Source: Limisoma sp963590405 (GTDB taxonomy: Bacteria; Bacteroidota; Bacteroidia; Bacteroidales; Muribaculaceae). From it: 59,119 bases of DNA. The DNA is taken from assembly GCA_963590405.1 (NCBI GenBank), contig CAVAPE010000006.1, positions 1 to 59,119 of the forward strand, read 5' to 3'. Under the pieces are notes generated by a model. The model did no database searches. It had not been told where the DNA came from and was given only the letters and a program-made list of their open reading frames with translations. The position numbers and the translations under genes were made by a program. Below, piece after piece: positions 8,361 through 16,336 of this stretch. Position 1 is the first letter of the stretch; each line of letters starts with the position of its first letter.

Positions 8361-9608
8361 TTAATCCTCAAATTCTGCTTTCAGCACTTCAATGACGTGG
8401 TCGACGGTGCTTTCTTCAAGGTCGGCCTTGTCGATGATTTGCTCGCGAGGAGTGTTGAGGACTGATTTGGCTGTGGTGCAGCCGATGTTCTTGAGGGCGT
8501 CGATAACCCATGCGTCGATTTCGTCGCTGAACTCGTCGAGGTAGATGTCGTCGCTGTCTTCAGTGAAGCGGTAAACCTCAATCTGATAGCCAGTAAGCAT
8601 TGTTGCCAACTTGATGTTCAAGCCGCCCTTACCGATGGCGAGGGAAACTTCCTCCGGCTGGAGCATCACTTCGGCGTACTTCTCTTCCTCGTTGATGCGG
8701 ATTGACGACACCTTGGCAGGGCTGAGGGCGCGGCGGATGTAGAGTTCTGGGTTGGTGGTGTAGTTGATCACGTCGATGTTCTCGTTGCGCAACTCGCGCA
8801 CGATGCCGTGGATGCGTGAGCCTTTCACGCCGACGCATGCGCCTACTGGGTCGATGCGGTCGTCGTACGACTCGACGGCAATCTTGGCGCGCTCACCAGG
8901 GATGCGTGCGATGCCTTTGAGGAGGATGAGGCCGTCGTGGATTTCCGGCACCTCAATCTCGAAGAGGCGGCGGAGGAATTCAGGGCTTGTGCGTGAGATG
9001 ATCACCTTCGGGTTGTTGTTGGTGTTCTGCACTTCCTTGATCACGGCGCGGATTGTCTCGCCCTTGCGGTAGCGGTCGCTCGGTATTTGCTCTTCCTTCG
9101 GGAGGATGAACTCGTTGTGCTCTTCGTCGAGCACGAGCACTTCGCGTTTCCATATCTGATAGACTTCACCCACGATGATTTCGCCTTCGAGGGCTTTGAA
9201 GCGGGTGTAGATAGCGTCTTTCTGCAGGTCGAGAATCTTCGATGCGAGAGTTTGGCGCAATGTGAGGATTGCGCGGCGACCGAACTTCTCAAACACGATT
9301 TCCTTGGTCACTTCTTCGCCGATTTCGCATTCAGGGTCGATTTCGCGGGCTTGTGTCAAGCCGATCTGCATGCTTGGATTTTCAACGGCATCGTCCGAAA
9401 CGACTTCGAGGTTTTGGTAAATTTCGCAGTCGCCCTTGTCGGGGTTCATGATTACGACGAAATTCTCGTCGGAACCGAACATTTTTGCCAGCACGTTGCG
9501 GAATGACTCCTCCAACACGCTAATCATTGTGGTCTTGTCGATATTCTTCAGCTCTTTGAACTCCGAAAAGCTGTCTACCATGCTTATGGATTCCTCTTTC
9601 TTTGCCAT
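8361..9608 (-). CDS. nusA: Transcription termination/antitermination factor NusA
   Basis: This 415-residue RNA polymerase-binding factor has the usual order: N-terminal polymerase-binding domain (1-130), S1 domain (about 133-200, GEIIVGEVYQIWKREVLV), then two KH domains (DPVGACVGVKGSRIHGIVREL and VSLAIGKGGLNIKLA). The C-terminal helix-hairpin-helix-like segment (GCTTAKSVLNTPREQIID) is shorter than the double acidic repeat of E. coli, as is normal for Bacteroidetes. It starts 6 bases after rimP, in the conserved rimP-nusA-infB order. Confidence 0.96.
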   Translation of the reverse strand: MAKKEESISMVDSFSEFKELKNIDKTTMISVLEESFRNVLAKMFGSDENFVVIMNPDKGDCEIYQNLEVVSDDAVENPSMQIGLTQAREIDPECEIGEEVTKEIVFEKFGRRAILTLRQTLASKILDLQKDAIYTRFKALEGEIIVGEVYQIWKREVLVLDEEHNEFILPKEEQIPSDRYRKGETIRAVIKEVQNTNNNPKVIISRTSPEFLRRLFEIEVPEIHDGLILLKGIARIPGERAKIAVESYDDRIDPVGACVGVKGSRIHGIVRELRNENIDVINYTTNPELYIRRALSPAKVSSIRINEEEKYAEVMLQPEEVSLAIGKGGLNIKLATMLTGYQIEVYRFTEDSDDIYLDEFSDEIDAWVIDALKNIGCTTAKSVLNTPREQIIDKADLEESTVDHVIEVLKAEFED

Positions 9609-9614
9609 AATGTC

Positions 9615-10079
9615 TTAAAACTGGATTATGTATTTTGTATATTTGATTTCGTTGTAAGCGAAGCGGAGGTCTTCCTCCTGCTCCACGGGACGCTTAGCGC
9701 CTTCAGGCTTCACTTTCTTCACCACGGTCAGCACGAAGCCTTCGGCATCGGCTGCCTTTAGCGTGCCCTTGAGTTTCTGACCAGCGGCGGTGAGCACTTC
9801 CACTTCGTTGCCCACGTTCTTGACGTACTGACGCTCCACGCGCAACGGCGATGTCAGCCCGGCAGAGCCGATTTCCAACTCGTAGTCCTCCTTGTCGCGG
9901 TCGAAGGCTTCCTCCACCAGGCGGGTAAGCCTTACGCACTCGTCGATGTCGACGCTTGAGTCGCTGTCAATTTCCACCACGATGTTGTTGTCCTTGCTGA
10001 TTTTCACGTCGACGAGGAAAAGGTCTGTGCCTTCCATCCCTCGCTCCAATACTTCGGTCAGCGCGCTTTTGTCAATCAT
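9615..10079 (-). CDS. rimP: Ribosome maturation factor RimP
   Basis: This 154-residue protein assists 30S subunit maturation. The family pattern is present: DLFLVDVKISKDNNIVVEIDSD, SVDIDECVRLTRLVEEAFDR, then YELEIGSAGLTSPLRVERQY and a C-terminal Sm-like barrel. It is the first gene of the rimP-nusA-infB-folK operon and is preceded by the best-formed promoter in the window (10147-10178). Confidence 0.95.
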   Translation of the reverse strand: MIDKSALTEVLERGMEGTDLFLVDVKISKDNNIVVEIDSDSSVDIDECVRLTRLVEEAFDRDKEDYELEIGSAGLTSPLRVERQYVKNVGNEVEVLTAAGQKLKGTLKAADAEGFVLTVVKKVKPEGAKRPVEQEEDLRFAYNEIKYTKYIIQF

Positions 10080-10111
10080 TGTTTTCGCTTTGATAAAGTG
10101 TTGTTAAAAAC

Positions 10112-10139
10112 AATGGAGAAGACTTCCGCCTCCTCCATT
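10112..10139 (-). promoter_or_regulatory. Leader hairpin of the rimP-nusA-infB operon
   Basis: On the minus strand AATGGAG (10133-10139) pairs with CTCCATT (10112-10118) across a 14-base loop. The hairpin begins at about the predicted transcript start and is followed by GTTTTTAAC. It may protect the 5' end or act as a weak attenuator. Its role is inferred from position only. Confidence 0.4.
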
Positions 10140-10146
10140 CCGACCG

Positions 10147-10178
10147 CAAAGTTACTTATTTATAATAAGAACAGCAAA
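10147..10178 (-). promoter_or_regulatory. Promoter of rimP operon (-33 TTTG, -7 TAACTTTG)
   Basis: Read on the minus strand, TTTG (10175-10178) and TAACTTTG (10147-10154) are separated by 20 bases, which is the Bacteroidetes sigma-ABfr spacing. Predicted transcription starts near 10142, giving a leader of about 60 bases. Confidence 0.75.
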
Positions 10179-10253
10179 TCTTTGCTTTTCAGCATATTGA
10201 AAACGTCTTATTATTAATATATTTTAACGTTTCGGTTGCAAAAATATGGATTT

Positions 10254-11162
10254 TTAGCGATTGGCACGCGGATGGCATTTCTCCACTTCGCGGCGGAGGA
10301 ACGAGCGGTCGATGTGCACGTAAATCTCTGTTGTGGTGATGCTTTCGTGCCCCAGCATCTCTTGGATGGCACGCAGGTTGGCACCGCCTTCGAGCAGGTG
10401 CGTGGCGAAAGAGTGGCGCAACGAGTGAGGGCTGATATGCTTCCTGATGCCGCAGGCGGCGCAGAGGTCGCGGATGATGTAGAACACCATGACGCGCGAG
10501 AGTTGACCGCCGCGGCGGTTGAGAAACACGATGTCCTCGCTACCACGCTTCGGCGTGAGGTTGCCGCGGAGCGGCAGATAGTCGCGGATGGCATCGATGG
10601 CAGAGTCGGCGATGGGCACGATGCGCTGCTTGTCGCCCTTGCCCTCGATGGTGACGAAGCCCTCGTCGATGGAGATTTTCGACAGTCGCAGCCCCACGAG
10701 TTCCGACACGCGCAGCCCGCAGCAGTACATCGTTTCGATGATGGCGCGGTTGCGGCAGCCCTCGTAGGTCGACGTGTCGATGGCAGCCTCCATATCGTCG
10801 ATTTCCTCCACCGTGAGCACGTCAGGCAGATGCCTGCCCAGACGCGGCAGTTCGAGTAGCGAAGCCGGGTTGGAATCGAGGTAGCCCGACGACTTCAGAA
10901 AATGGAAAAACGCCCGGATGCCCGACACGATGCGCGCCTGCGAGCGCGGCTGCACGCCCACGTCGTGGAGCGCAGCGAGAAACTCGTGGAGCATCGGCTC
11001 GGTCACGTCGGCGAGCGTTGCGCCAGTGGCTTCGATGTAGTTGATGAGTTTCATCACATCGTCGTCGTAAGCCTCGACCGTGTTGGCCGACAAACCCCTC
11101 TCCAAGGCGAGATACGCATTGAAGAGTTCTACAAGTTTGGCGTTATCGGGTAAATCTGTCAT
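10254..11162 (-). CDS. xerD: Site-specific tyrosine recombinase (chromosome dimer resolution)
   Basis: This 302-residue tyrosine recombinase has an N-terminal SAM-like core-binding domain (about 8-95) and a catalytic domain with the complete active site: R151 (GLRVSEL), K175 (EGKGDKQR), H246 and R249 (HSLRHSFATH), H272 (LGHESIT) and nucleophile Y281. Length and motifs fit XerD/XerC, which resolve chromosome dimers at dif. Nothing nearby looks like an integron or a phage. It is transcribed divergently from aroQ and is probably housekeeping. Confidence 0.92.
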   Translation of the reverse strand: MTDLPDNAKLVELFNAYLALERGLSANTVEAYDDDVMKLINYIEATGATLADVTEPMLHEFLAALHDVGVQPRSQARIVSGIRAFFHFLKSSGYLDSNPASLLELPRLGRHLPDVLTVEEIDDMEAAIDTSTYEGCRNRAIIETMYCCGLRVSELVGLRLSKISIDEGFVTIEGKGDKQRIVPIADSAIDAIRDYLPLRGNLTPKRGSEDIVFLNRRGGQLSRVMVFYIIRDLCAACGIRKHISPHSLRHSFATHLLEGGANLRAIQEMLGHESITTTEIYVHIDRSFLRREVEKCHPRANR

Positions 11163-11191
11163 AATTTTTCGGTAAACTCGGATAGATTTAT

Positions 11192-11199
11192 TAATTTTG
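11192..11199 (+). promoter_or_regulatory. Candidate -7 box of aroQ (TAatTTTG)
   Basis: TAATTTTG on the plus strand, about 83 bases before the chosen aroQ start. No convincing -33 element is seen. Confidence 0.45.
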
Positions 11200-11232
11200 C
11201 AGACATTCCGGAAAAGGTTTTTTCTTGCAATG

Positions 11233-11240
11233 CAAAGTTA
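11233..11240 (-). promoter_or_regulatory. Candidate -7 box of xerD (TAacTTTG)
   Basis: TAACTTTG on the minus strand, 71 bases before the xerD start. It lies in the same 119-base divergent region as the aroQ box, so the two promoters face away from each other. Confidence 0.45.
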
Positions 11241-11281
11241 ATCATTTTGCCGGGGAAATCGAAAACAATGATAAAGCGGTT

Positions 11282-11698
11282 ATGAAAATCCTAATCATCA
11301 ACGGACCGAACCTCAACCTGTTGGGAGTGAGGGAAAAAGGCATCTATGGCGATAAGCCTTTCGAGGGCTTTTTCGACACTTTGAAAAAGTCGTATCCCGA
11401 AGTGGAACTTGACTATTTCCAGAGCAACCACGAAGGCGCGATTATCGATAAAATCCATGAGTGCGGCTTCACCATCGACGGTATCGTGCTCAACGCCGGA
11501 GCCTACACCCACACCTCGATAGCCATCGGCGACGCCATCCGTGCCGTCAAGGCCCCCGTGGTGGAGGTGCACATCTCCAACGTGCACAGCCGCGAGGACT
11601 ATCGCCACGTGTCGATGATTGCCGGGGCGTGCCGGGGCGTGATTGCAGGCTTCGGGCTCGACAGTTACCGTCTTGCCGTAGAAGCGTTGCTGAAGTAG
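11282..11698 (+). CDS. aroQ: Type II 3-dehydroquinate dehydratase
   Basis: This 138-residue enzyme of the shikimate pathway converts 3-dehydroquinate to 3-dehydroshikimate. It begins with the hallmark KILIINGPNLNLLGVRE, has the catalytic tyrosine in GIYGDKPF (Y22), YFQSNHEGAIIDKIHE, LNAGAYTHTSIAIGDAI and EVHISNVHSREDYRH. An upstream in-frame ATG at 11225 would add 19 residues with no family counterpart, so I chose 11282. It lies divergent from xerD and upstream of pyk. Confidence 0.95.
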   Translation: MKILIINGPNLNLLGVREKGIYGDKPFEGFFDTLKKSYPEVELDYFQSNHEGAIIDKIHECGFTIDGIVLNAGAYTHTSIAIGDAIRAVKAPVVEVHISNVHSREDYRHVSMIAGACRGVIAGFGLDSYRLAVEALLK

Positions 11699-11795
11699 GC
11701 GCGCCGGGCGGCGAATGATTTGGGACGACCATCCTTAGAGCAATATACCATGAGGGACCGACATGATTTTATAAGCTCTAAACGAAAAAAACAAA

Positions 11796-13271
11796 ATGAC
11801 GCAAACTAAATTTACCAAGATTGTTGCAACGGTTTCCGACCGACGCTGTGAGGTCGACTTTATCAAGCAGTTATATGAAAACGGATTGAATGTGGTGAGG
11901 ATGAACTCCGCCCATCTGCAGCGCGAAGGCTTCCAGAAGATTGTGGACAACGTGCGCGCAGTGAGCGACCGCATAGCCATCCTTATGGACACCAAAGGTC
12001 CTGAAATCCGTACCACCACCAACATCGACGACGAGAACCTCCTCTTCGCTGCCGGCGACAAGGTCGACGTGACTGGCGCCCCCGAGGAGTTGAGCGACAA
12101 GAGCCACATCCGCCTGTCGTACCCCGACATCGCCAACGACGTTGTGGCAGGTATGCACCTGCTCATTGACGACGGCGAGATTGACTTCCTCATCGACAGC
12201 ATCGATGGCAAGACCCTCCACTGCACGGCGCAGAACGACGGAGAACTCGGTTCGCGAAAGAGCGTCAACATTCCTGGAGCCAGCATCAAATTGCCGTCGC
12301 TCACCCAGCGCGACATCCAGAACATTGGCTATGCCATCGAGATGGGCGTTGACTTCATTGCCCATTCCTTTGTGCGTTCGCGTCAGGATGTGCTCGACAT
12401 CCAAAAGATACTCGATGCACACAACAGTCAGATAAAAATCATATCCAAGATAGAAAACCAGGAAGGCATCGACAATATCGATGAAATCCTTGAAGTGTCG
12501 TACGGCATAATGGTGGCGCGCGGCGACCTCGGCATCGAGGTGCCAGCAGAGCGCATACCCGTGCTGCAGCGCCGGTTGGTGGACAAGTGTATCGCTGCCC
12601 ACAAACCCGTCATCGTTGCCACTCAGATGCTCCACACAATGATTAGCAACCCGCGCCCAACGCGCGCCGAGGTGTCGGACATCGCCAATGCCGTGTTCCA
12701 GCGCGCCGATGCGCTGATGCTCAGCGGCGAGACAGCCTACGGCAAATATCCCGTTGAGGCCATCTCCACAATGACCAGCATCATCAAGGAGACCGAGCAT
12801 GCACTCACCGAGCGCAAGGAGCCCATCAACCCAACGCTCTTCTGCCGCGACACCTCCGACGTGACCACCTTCCTTGCCCACGGCGCAGCCGACGCACAAT
12901 ATGCCATTGGCGCACGTGCCATCGTCACCGACAGTTACACCGGACGCACGGCGCGCTACATTGCCTCGTTCCGCGGCATCTCGCCCACACTGGCAATCTG
13001 CTACCGCCCCAATGTGCCCCGTCTGCTCGCCCTCAGTTACGGCGTCTATCCGCTTTACCAGCAGAAGGAAGCCACCTCGCGCGGCTACCTCTACAATGGT
13101 CTGCTTCACCTCATCGAGTTGGGGCTCATCACGCCGTCCGACCGCATTGCCTATCTCGGCGGCGGCTTCGGCGAAGGCAAGGGTACTACATTCTTGGAAA
13201 TCAACCGCGTAGAGGACGTGCTTGAAAACTACGACCACTACGATTTGCCAAATCTCGAAATCCACAAATAA
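11796..13271 (+). CDS. pyk: Pyruvate kinase
   Basis: This 491-residue glycolytic enzyme converts phosphoenolpyruvate and ADP to pyruvate and ATP. The start TKFTKIVATVSDRR, substrate-binding MNSAH and MDTKGPEIRT, the catalytic block IISKIENQEGIDNIDEIL, MVARGDLGIEVP, and the helix ATQMLHTMISNPRPTRAEVSDIANAV with SGETAYGKYP are all present. The C-terminal domain (about 350-491) is complete. No clear promoter box is seen in the 97-base gap after aroQ. The O-methyltransferase gene follows after 3 bases. Confidence 0.95.
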   Translation: MTQTKFTKIVATVSDRRCEVDFIKQLYENGLNVVRMNSAHLQREGFQKIVDNVRAVSDRIAILMDTKGPEIRTTTNIDDENLLFAAGDKVDVTGAPEELSDKSHIRLSYPDIANDVVAGMHLLIDDGEIDFLIDSIDGKTLHCTAQNDGELGSRKSVNIPGASIKLPSLTQRDIQNIGYAIEMGVDFIAHSFVRSRQDVLDIQKILDAHNSQIKIISKIENQEGIDNIDEILEVSYGIMVARGDLGIEVPAERIPVLQRRLVDKCIAAHKPVIVATQMLHTMISNPRPTRAEVSDIANAVFQRADALMLSGETAYGKYPVEAISTMTSIIKETEHALTERKEPINPTLFCRDTSDVTTFLAHGAADAQYAIGARAIVTDSYTGRTARYIASFRGISPTLAICYRPNVPRLLALSYGVYPLYQQKEATSRGYLYNGLLHLIELGLITPSDRIAYLGGGFGEGKGTTFLEINRVEDVLENYDHYDLPNLEIHK

Positions 13272-13274
13272 GCA

Positions 13275-13910
13275 ATGACCGAACAACTTGAAGACTACAT
13301 CCTGCAGCACATTGATGCGGAAGGCGACCTGCTGAGCCGTCTCGACCGCGAGACCCATCTCTACCACCTGCGTCCGCGCATGTGCTCGGGGCATCTTCAG
13401 GGCAAACTGCTGAGGATGTTTGTGCGCATGATTCGTCCGCATCGCATCCTCGAACTCGGCACCTTCACTGGCTATTCAGCCCTCGCTATGGCGGAGGGTA
13501 TGGCAGCCGATGCCGAACTCCACACCATCGAAATCGACGACGAACTGGAGGACTTCATCCGCCAGCATTTCAGCCAGTCACCGATGGCCGACCGCATCCA
13601 TCTCCACATCGGCGATGCGCGCGAGGTGATGGCGCAGGTGGGCGGCACGTTCGACCTCGTGTTTATGGATGCCAACAAACGCCAGTATTTGGAATACTAC
13701 AACCTTGTGTTTGACCGCGTTGCGCCCGACGGCTTCATCATCGCCGACAACACCCTCTGGGACGGCAAGGTGGTGGACTTCGGCAAGAAACTCGATGCGC
13801 AGACCGCCGGCATCCTCGAATTTAACGACTTCGTTGCCGCCGACAAGCGCGTGGAGAAGGTAATCATACCGCTTCGCGACGGCCTGACGATTATCCACAA
13901 ACTGCCGTAG
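13275..13910 (+). CDS. Class I SAM-dependent O-methyltransferase (COMT-like)
   Basis: This 211-residue methyltransferase of the O-methyltransferase family 3 (catechol/caffeoyl-CoA type) has the SAM-binding motif ILELGTFTGYSALAMAEG, the acidic strand TIEIDDELEDFIRQHF, FDLVFMDANKRQYLEYY (metal-ligand Asp region) and FIIADNTLWDGKVVD. The natural substrate is unknown. It starts 3 bases after pyk and is very likely co-transcribed with it. Confidence 0.9.
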   Translation: MTEQLEDYILQHIDAEGDLLSRLDRETHLYHLRPRMCSGHLQGKLLRMFVRMIRPHRILELGTFTGYSALAMAEGMAADAELHTIEIDDELEDFIRQHFSQSPMADRIHLHIGDAREVMAQVGGTFDLVFMDANKRQYLEYYNLVFDRVAPDGFIIADNTLWDGKVVDFGKKLDAQTAGILEFNDFVAADKRVEKVIIPLRDGLTIIHKLP

Positions 13911-13951
13911 GCGTTTTCCCTTTTTTGTGACGTGCCAATGGTGGCTTCGGC

Positions 13952-13959
13952 TACTTTTG
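13952..13959 (+). promoter_or_regulatory. Candidate -7 box (TActTTTG) of the 787-residue gene
   Basis: TACTTTTG ends 13 bases before the ATG. A TTTG at 13924-13927 lies 24 bases upstream, slightly longer than the usual 19-21. It suggests that the gene has its own promoter, with a very short leader. Confidence 0.5.
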
Positions 13960-13972
13960 TCGCAAAAAAGTT

Positions 13973-16336
13973 ATGAAGAACACAATCAAAATCCCTTTTA
14001 AGCCCCTCACGGGTCATAATTGCGAACAGGCAGAGGCGCAGAATGTGCGTCTCGACGACGGCAATATGTCAGTGGTGGGCACTCCGCGCGCGGTGTGCGC
14101 AAAAACCGCCGCCGACAAGTTTCTCGGCATCGACACCCGCGGCGACACTACCTACTATTTCATGCAGCGCAACGGTCGCACAGTACTTGTGGCTGGCTAT
14201 AGCCGCAGCGGCACGTCGACGGCAGCAGAGAAAGAAATTTTCGACGCTGGGAGCGAGGTGACTGCCATTGCCTCTTCGGGCGACTTCGTGGTACTTACCA
14301 CCGCCTCGGGCTTGAAGTACCTGCGGTTTGTGGGCAACGGCTATTCCCTTGTGGGCGGCATGGTTGAAGCGCCGTCGTTCTGCTTCGGCACTACCTTGGC
14401 ATCGTCGGCGAGCACCGACATCCCTGGGCTGACGCTCAAGAGCACCTACCGCCAGTGGCGCGGGTCGCTGACCGCCTCCGACAAAACCACTGCCAAAAGC
14501 AATTTCGTCGCAGCCATCACCGAACTGCAGCGCATGGCTACCTCAGGCGGCTACTGCTTGCAGCCAGTGGTGCTGCGCGTGGCAGTGCGCCTGTGGGACG
14601 ACACCCTGGTGTGGAGCAACGAAGCCGCGTGCGTGGGTAGCGGATGGACACCCGAAGCAGTAGCAACGGTCAATATCGGCGACGAGACGACGGTGGAGCA
14701 GACCACCTTGTCGGCAGAGATGTGGCAACCAACAGTGTGCATCGTGGCTAACGGCATCGGCGAATGGGCTCCGCTGGTCAAGGCAGTGGAAATCTACGCC
14801 ACCGACGAGCCGCAGGACTTCACCACGATGCGTTTCCGCTGCGAGCAGACGCAGACGGGCAGCAAGGCTTACAGTCTGAGGATGCGTGCCGAGAACGATG
14901 CTGAAACGCTCGTCAGCGATGCCGCAGAGGCTCAGACCTTGCGCCTTGTGGCAACCATTACCGACATCGACAGTCTTGCCTCCGGCACTCTTCGTGGCAA
15001 CGGCATCGCCGACCTCGGCAACGGGGTGTATGCCATCAGCATGGCGCGTAGCCGACAGGCAGCGTGGAGCAACGCGCCGCGGCGGTTTACTGCTGCCACT
15101 TTCTGCGCCATCGGCTCAAACATCTTCGCTGGCGATGTCACGTCGTTTCTTCCCTCCGCGCCCCACTATCTGTCGCTTGTCGACGGTGCGCAACTGACCG
15201 CAGGGATGGCATCGGCTTATGTGAGTGTCGACATCGCCACCGATGCCGGCAAAGCCACCGTTACGAGGGCAGAACTTGTGGAGCGCTACAGTCTGCAAAC
15301 CGCCAATATGCTCACCTATCCCGACAGTCGGGCACGCACTATGACCATCATCGCCGTGGCTGGAGGCACCCGTTACATCCTCACCGTCGACCTCCTGCCG
15401 TCGGCCTGCGGCAACTATGCCTATGCCTCGAAGGCAGGCGGCTTCACGCTCACGCCATCGTCGTCGACCACCATCCCGTCGAGCGTACTCACCTCGTCGC
15501 GCTCCGCCTCGTTGCTACTCATGTGCGACGGCGGCAATCCGCTGCAATGGTCGCAATGCAAGCGCGCCGACAACACTGGTGTGGTCGGCGTGATGCCCTC
15601 CTTGCGCTACGGCACCACATGGAGCGTGGGGCGCAGCCCAGTGTGCCTCTTCAGCACCGACGGACTGCGGTTGCTCTCGTTTAATACCTCTGGTGAATGT
15701 ACCGCCTCCACTCGCATCTCCCAGCGCACCATCGCCAACGCCATGCTCGCCGCCTCCACCGAGCGCGGCGTGGCGTTTGTCGACACCCACGGCGAGGTGT
15801 GCCGCTACGAGGGCAGCAAGGTGCAGGCGCTTGGCATCGACGCTTCGTGGGCAAAGGGGATGGTTTACAGCACGGTGTTTGACGAGGTGATTGTCTACGG
15901 CTCAGACCGCGCTATCGCCGTAGCCGCCGACGGTACATACACCACTCGCACGCTGGCATTCACCACCCACAGCCATAACCTCCCCGCTGACGACAGTTGC
16001 GTGTACTCAACCGATGCCGAAGATGTGCGCACGATGGCAGTGTCGCTTCTCACGCCGCCGATAGCCGTTGAGGCTCGGCAGCGCCTGGTGCAGTGGTTTG
16101 TAAGTGCCGATACGGCTGATGTTGTGGCGACTGTCTACGGCGAGAACGGCTTTAGTTGCCACGGCATGATGCTCTGCCGCATGCGCCTTTGCGGGCGGCT
16201 CAGTGCCCCCGTGCGTCAGCGCATAGCCTCACCGCGTGTGCGCACCCTGCGCCTCGCCCTTTCGGGCAACCTCCCCACCTCCGCCAAGGTTTATGAAGCG
16301 GTTATACTTTCTCAACAAACAAATCGTCAAGTGTAA
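13973..16336 (+). CDS. Large protein of unknown function (787 residues)
   Basis: I do not recognise a named family. There is no signal peptide and no membrane segment. The protein is rich in Ser, Thr, Ala and Val with many short beta-type segments (for example FLGIDTRGDTTYYFMQRNG, then GSEVTAIASSGDFVVLTTASG), which suggests a beta-propeller or other all-beta fold. The opening (IPFKPLTGHNCEQAEAQNVRL) resembles the start of some Bacteroides phage structural or tail-associated proteins, but this is recall of style, not a firm match. Codon use is GC-rich like the neighbours. The last 11-12 codons overlap, antisense, the 3' end of the ATPase gene at 16302. Confidence 0.75.
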   Translation: MKNTIKIPFKPLTGHNCEQAEAQNVRLDDGNMSVVGTPRAVCAKTAADKFLGIDTRGDTTYYFMQRNGRTVLVAGYSRSGTSTAAEKEIFDAGSEVTAIASSGDFVVLTTASGLKYLRFVGNGYSLVGGMVEAPSFCFGTTLASSASTDIPGLTLKSTYRQWRGSLTASDKTTAKSNFVAAITELQRMATSGGYCLQPVVLRVAVRLWDDTLVWSNEAACVGSGWTPEAVATVNIGDETTVEQTTLSAEMWQPTVCIVANGIGEWAPLVKAVEIYATDEPQDFTTMRFRCEQTQTGSKAYSLRMRAENDAETLVSDAAEAQTLRLVATITDIDSLASGTLRGNGIADLGNGVYAISMARSRQAAWSNAPRRFTAATFCAIGSNIFAGDVTSFLPSAPHYLSLVDGAQLTAGMASAYVSVDIATDAGKATVTRAELVERYSLQTANMLTYPDSRARTMTIIAVAGGTRYILTVDLLPSACGNYAYASKAGGFTLTPSSSTTIPSSVLTSSRSASLLLMCDGGNPLQWSQCKRADNTGVVGVMPSLRYGTTWSVGRSPVCLFSTDGLRLLSFNTSGECTASTRISQRTIANAMLAASTERGVAFVDTHGEVCRYEGSKVQALGIDASWAKGMVYSTVFDEVIVYGSDRAIAVAADGTYTTRTLAFTTHSHNLPADDSCVYSTDAEDVRTMAVSLLTPPIAVEARQRLVQWFVSADTADVVATVYGENGFSCHGMMLCRMRLCGRLSAPVRQRIASPRVRTLRLALSGNLPTSAKVYEAVILSQQTNRQV

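Noticed and set aside
6736..8364. A 542-codon open frame on the plus strand opposite infB
   Set aside because: It is an antisense frame produced by GC-skewed codons and the Lys/Glu/Pro-rich linker, with Leu/Phe/Arg low-complexity and no family signal.
10254..11162. xerD as an integrase marking a mobile element
   Set aside because: Length and motifs fit housekeeping XerD/XerC. No attachment-site repeats or phage genes adjoin it.
11871..13442. A 523-codon open frame on the minus strand opposite pyk
   Set aside because: It has no recognisable domain and overlaps a fully conserved pyruvate kinase.
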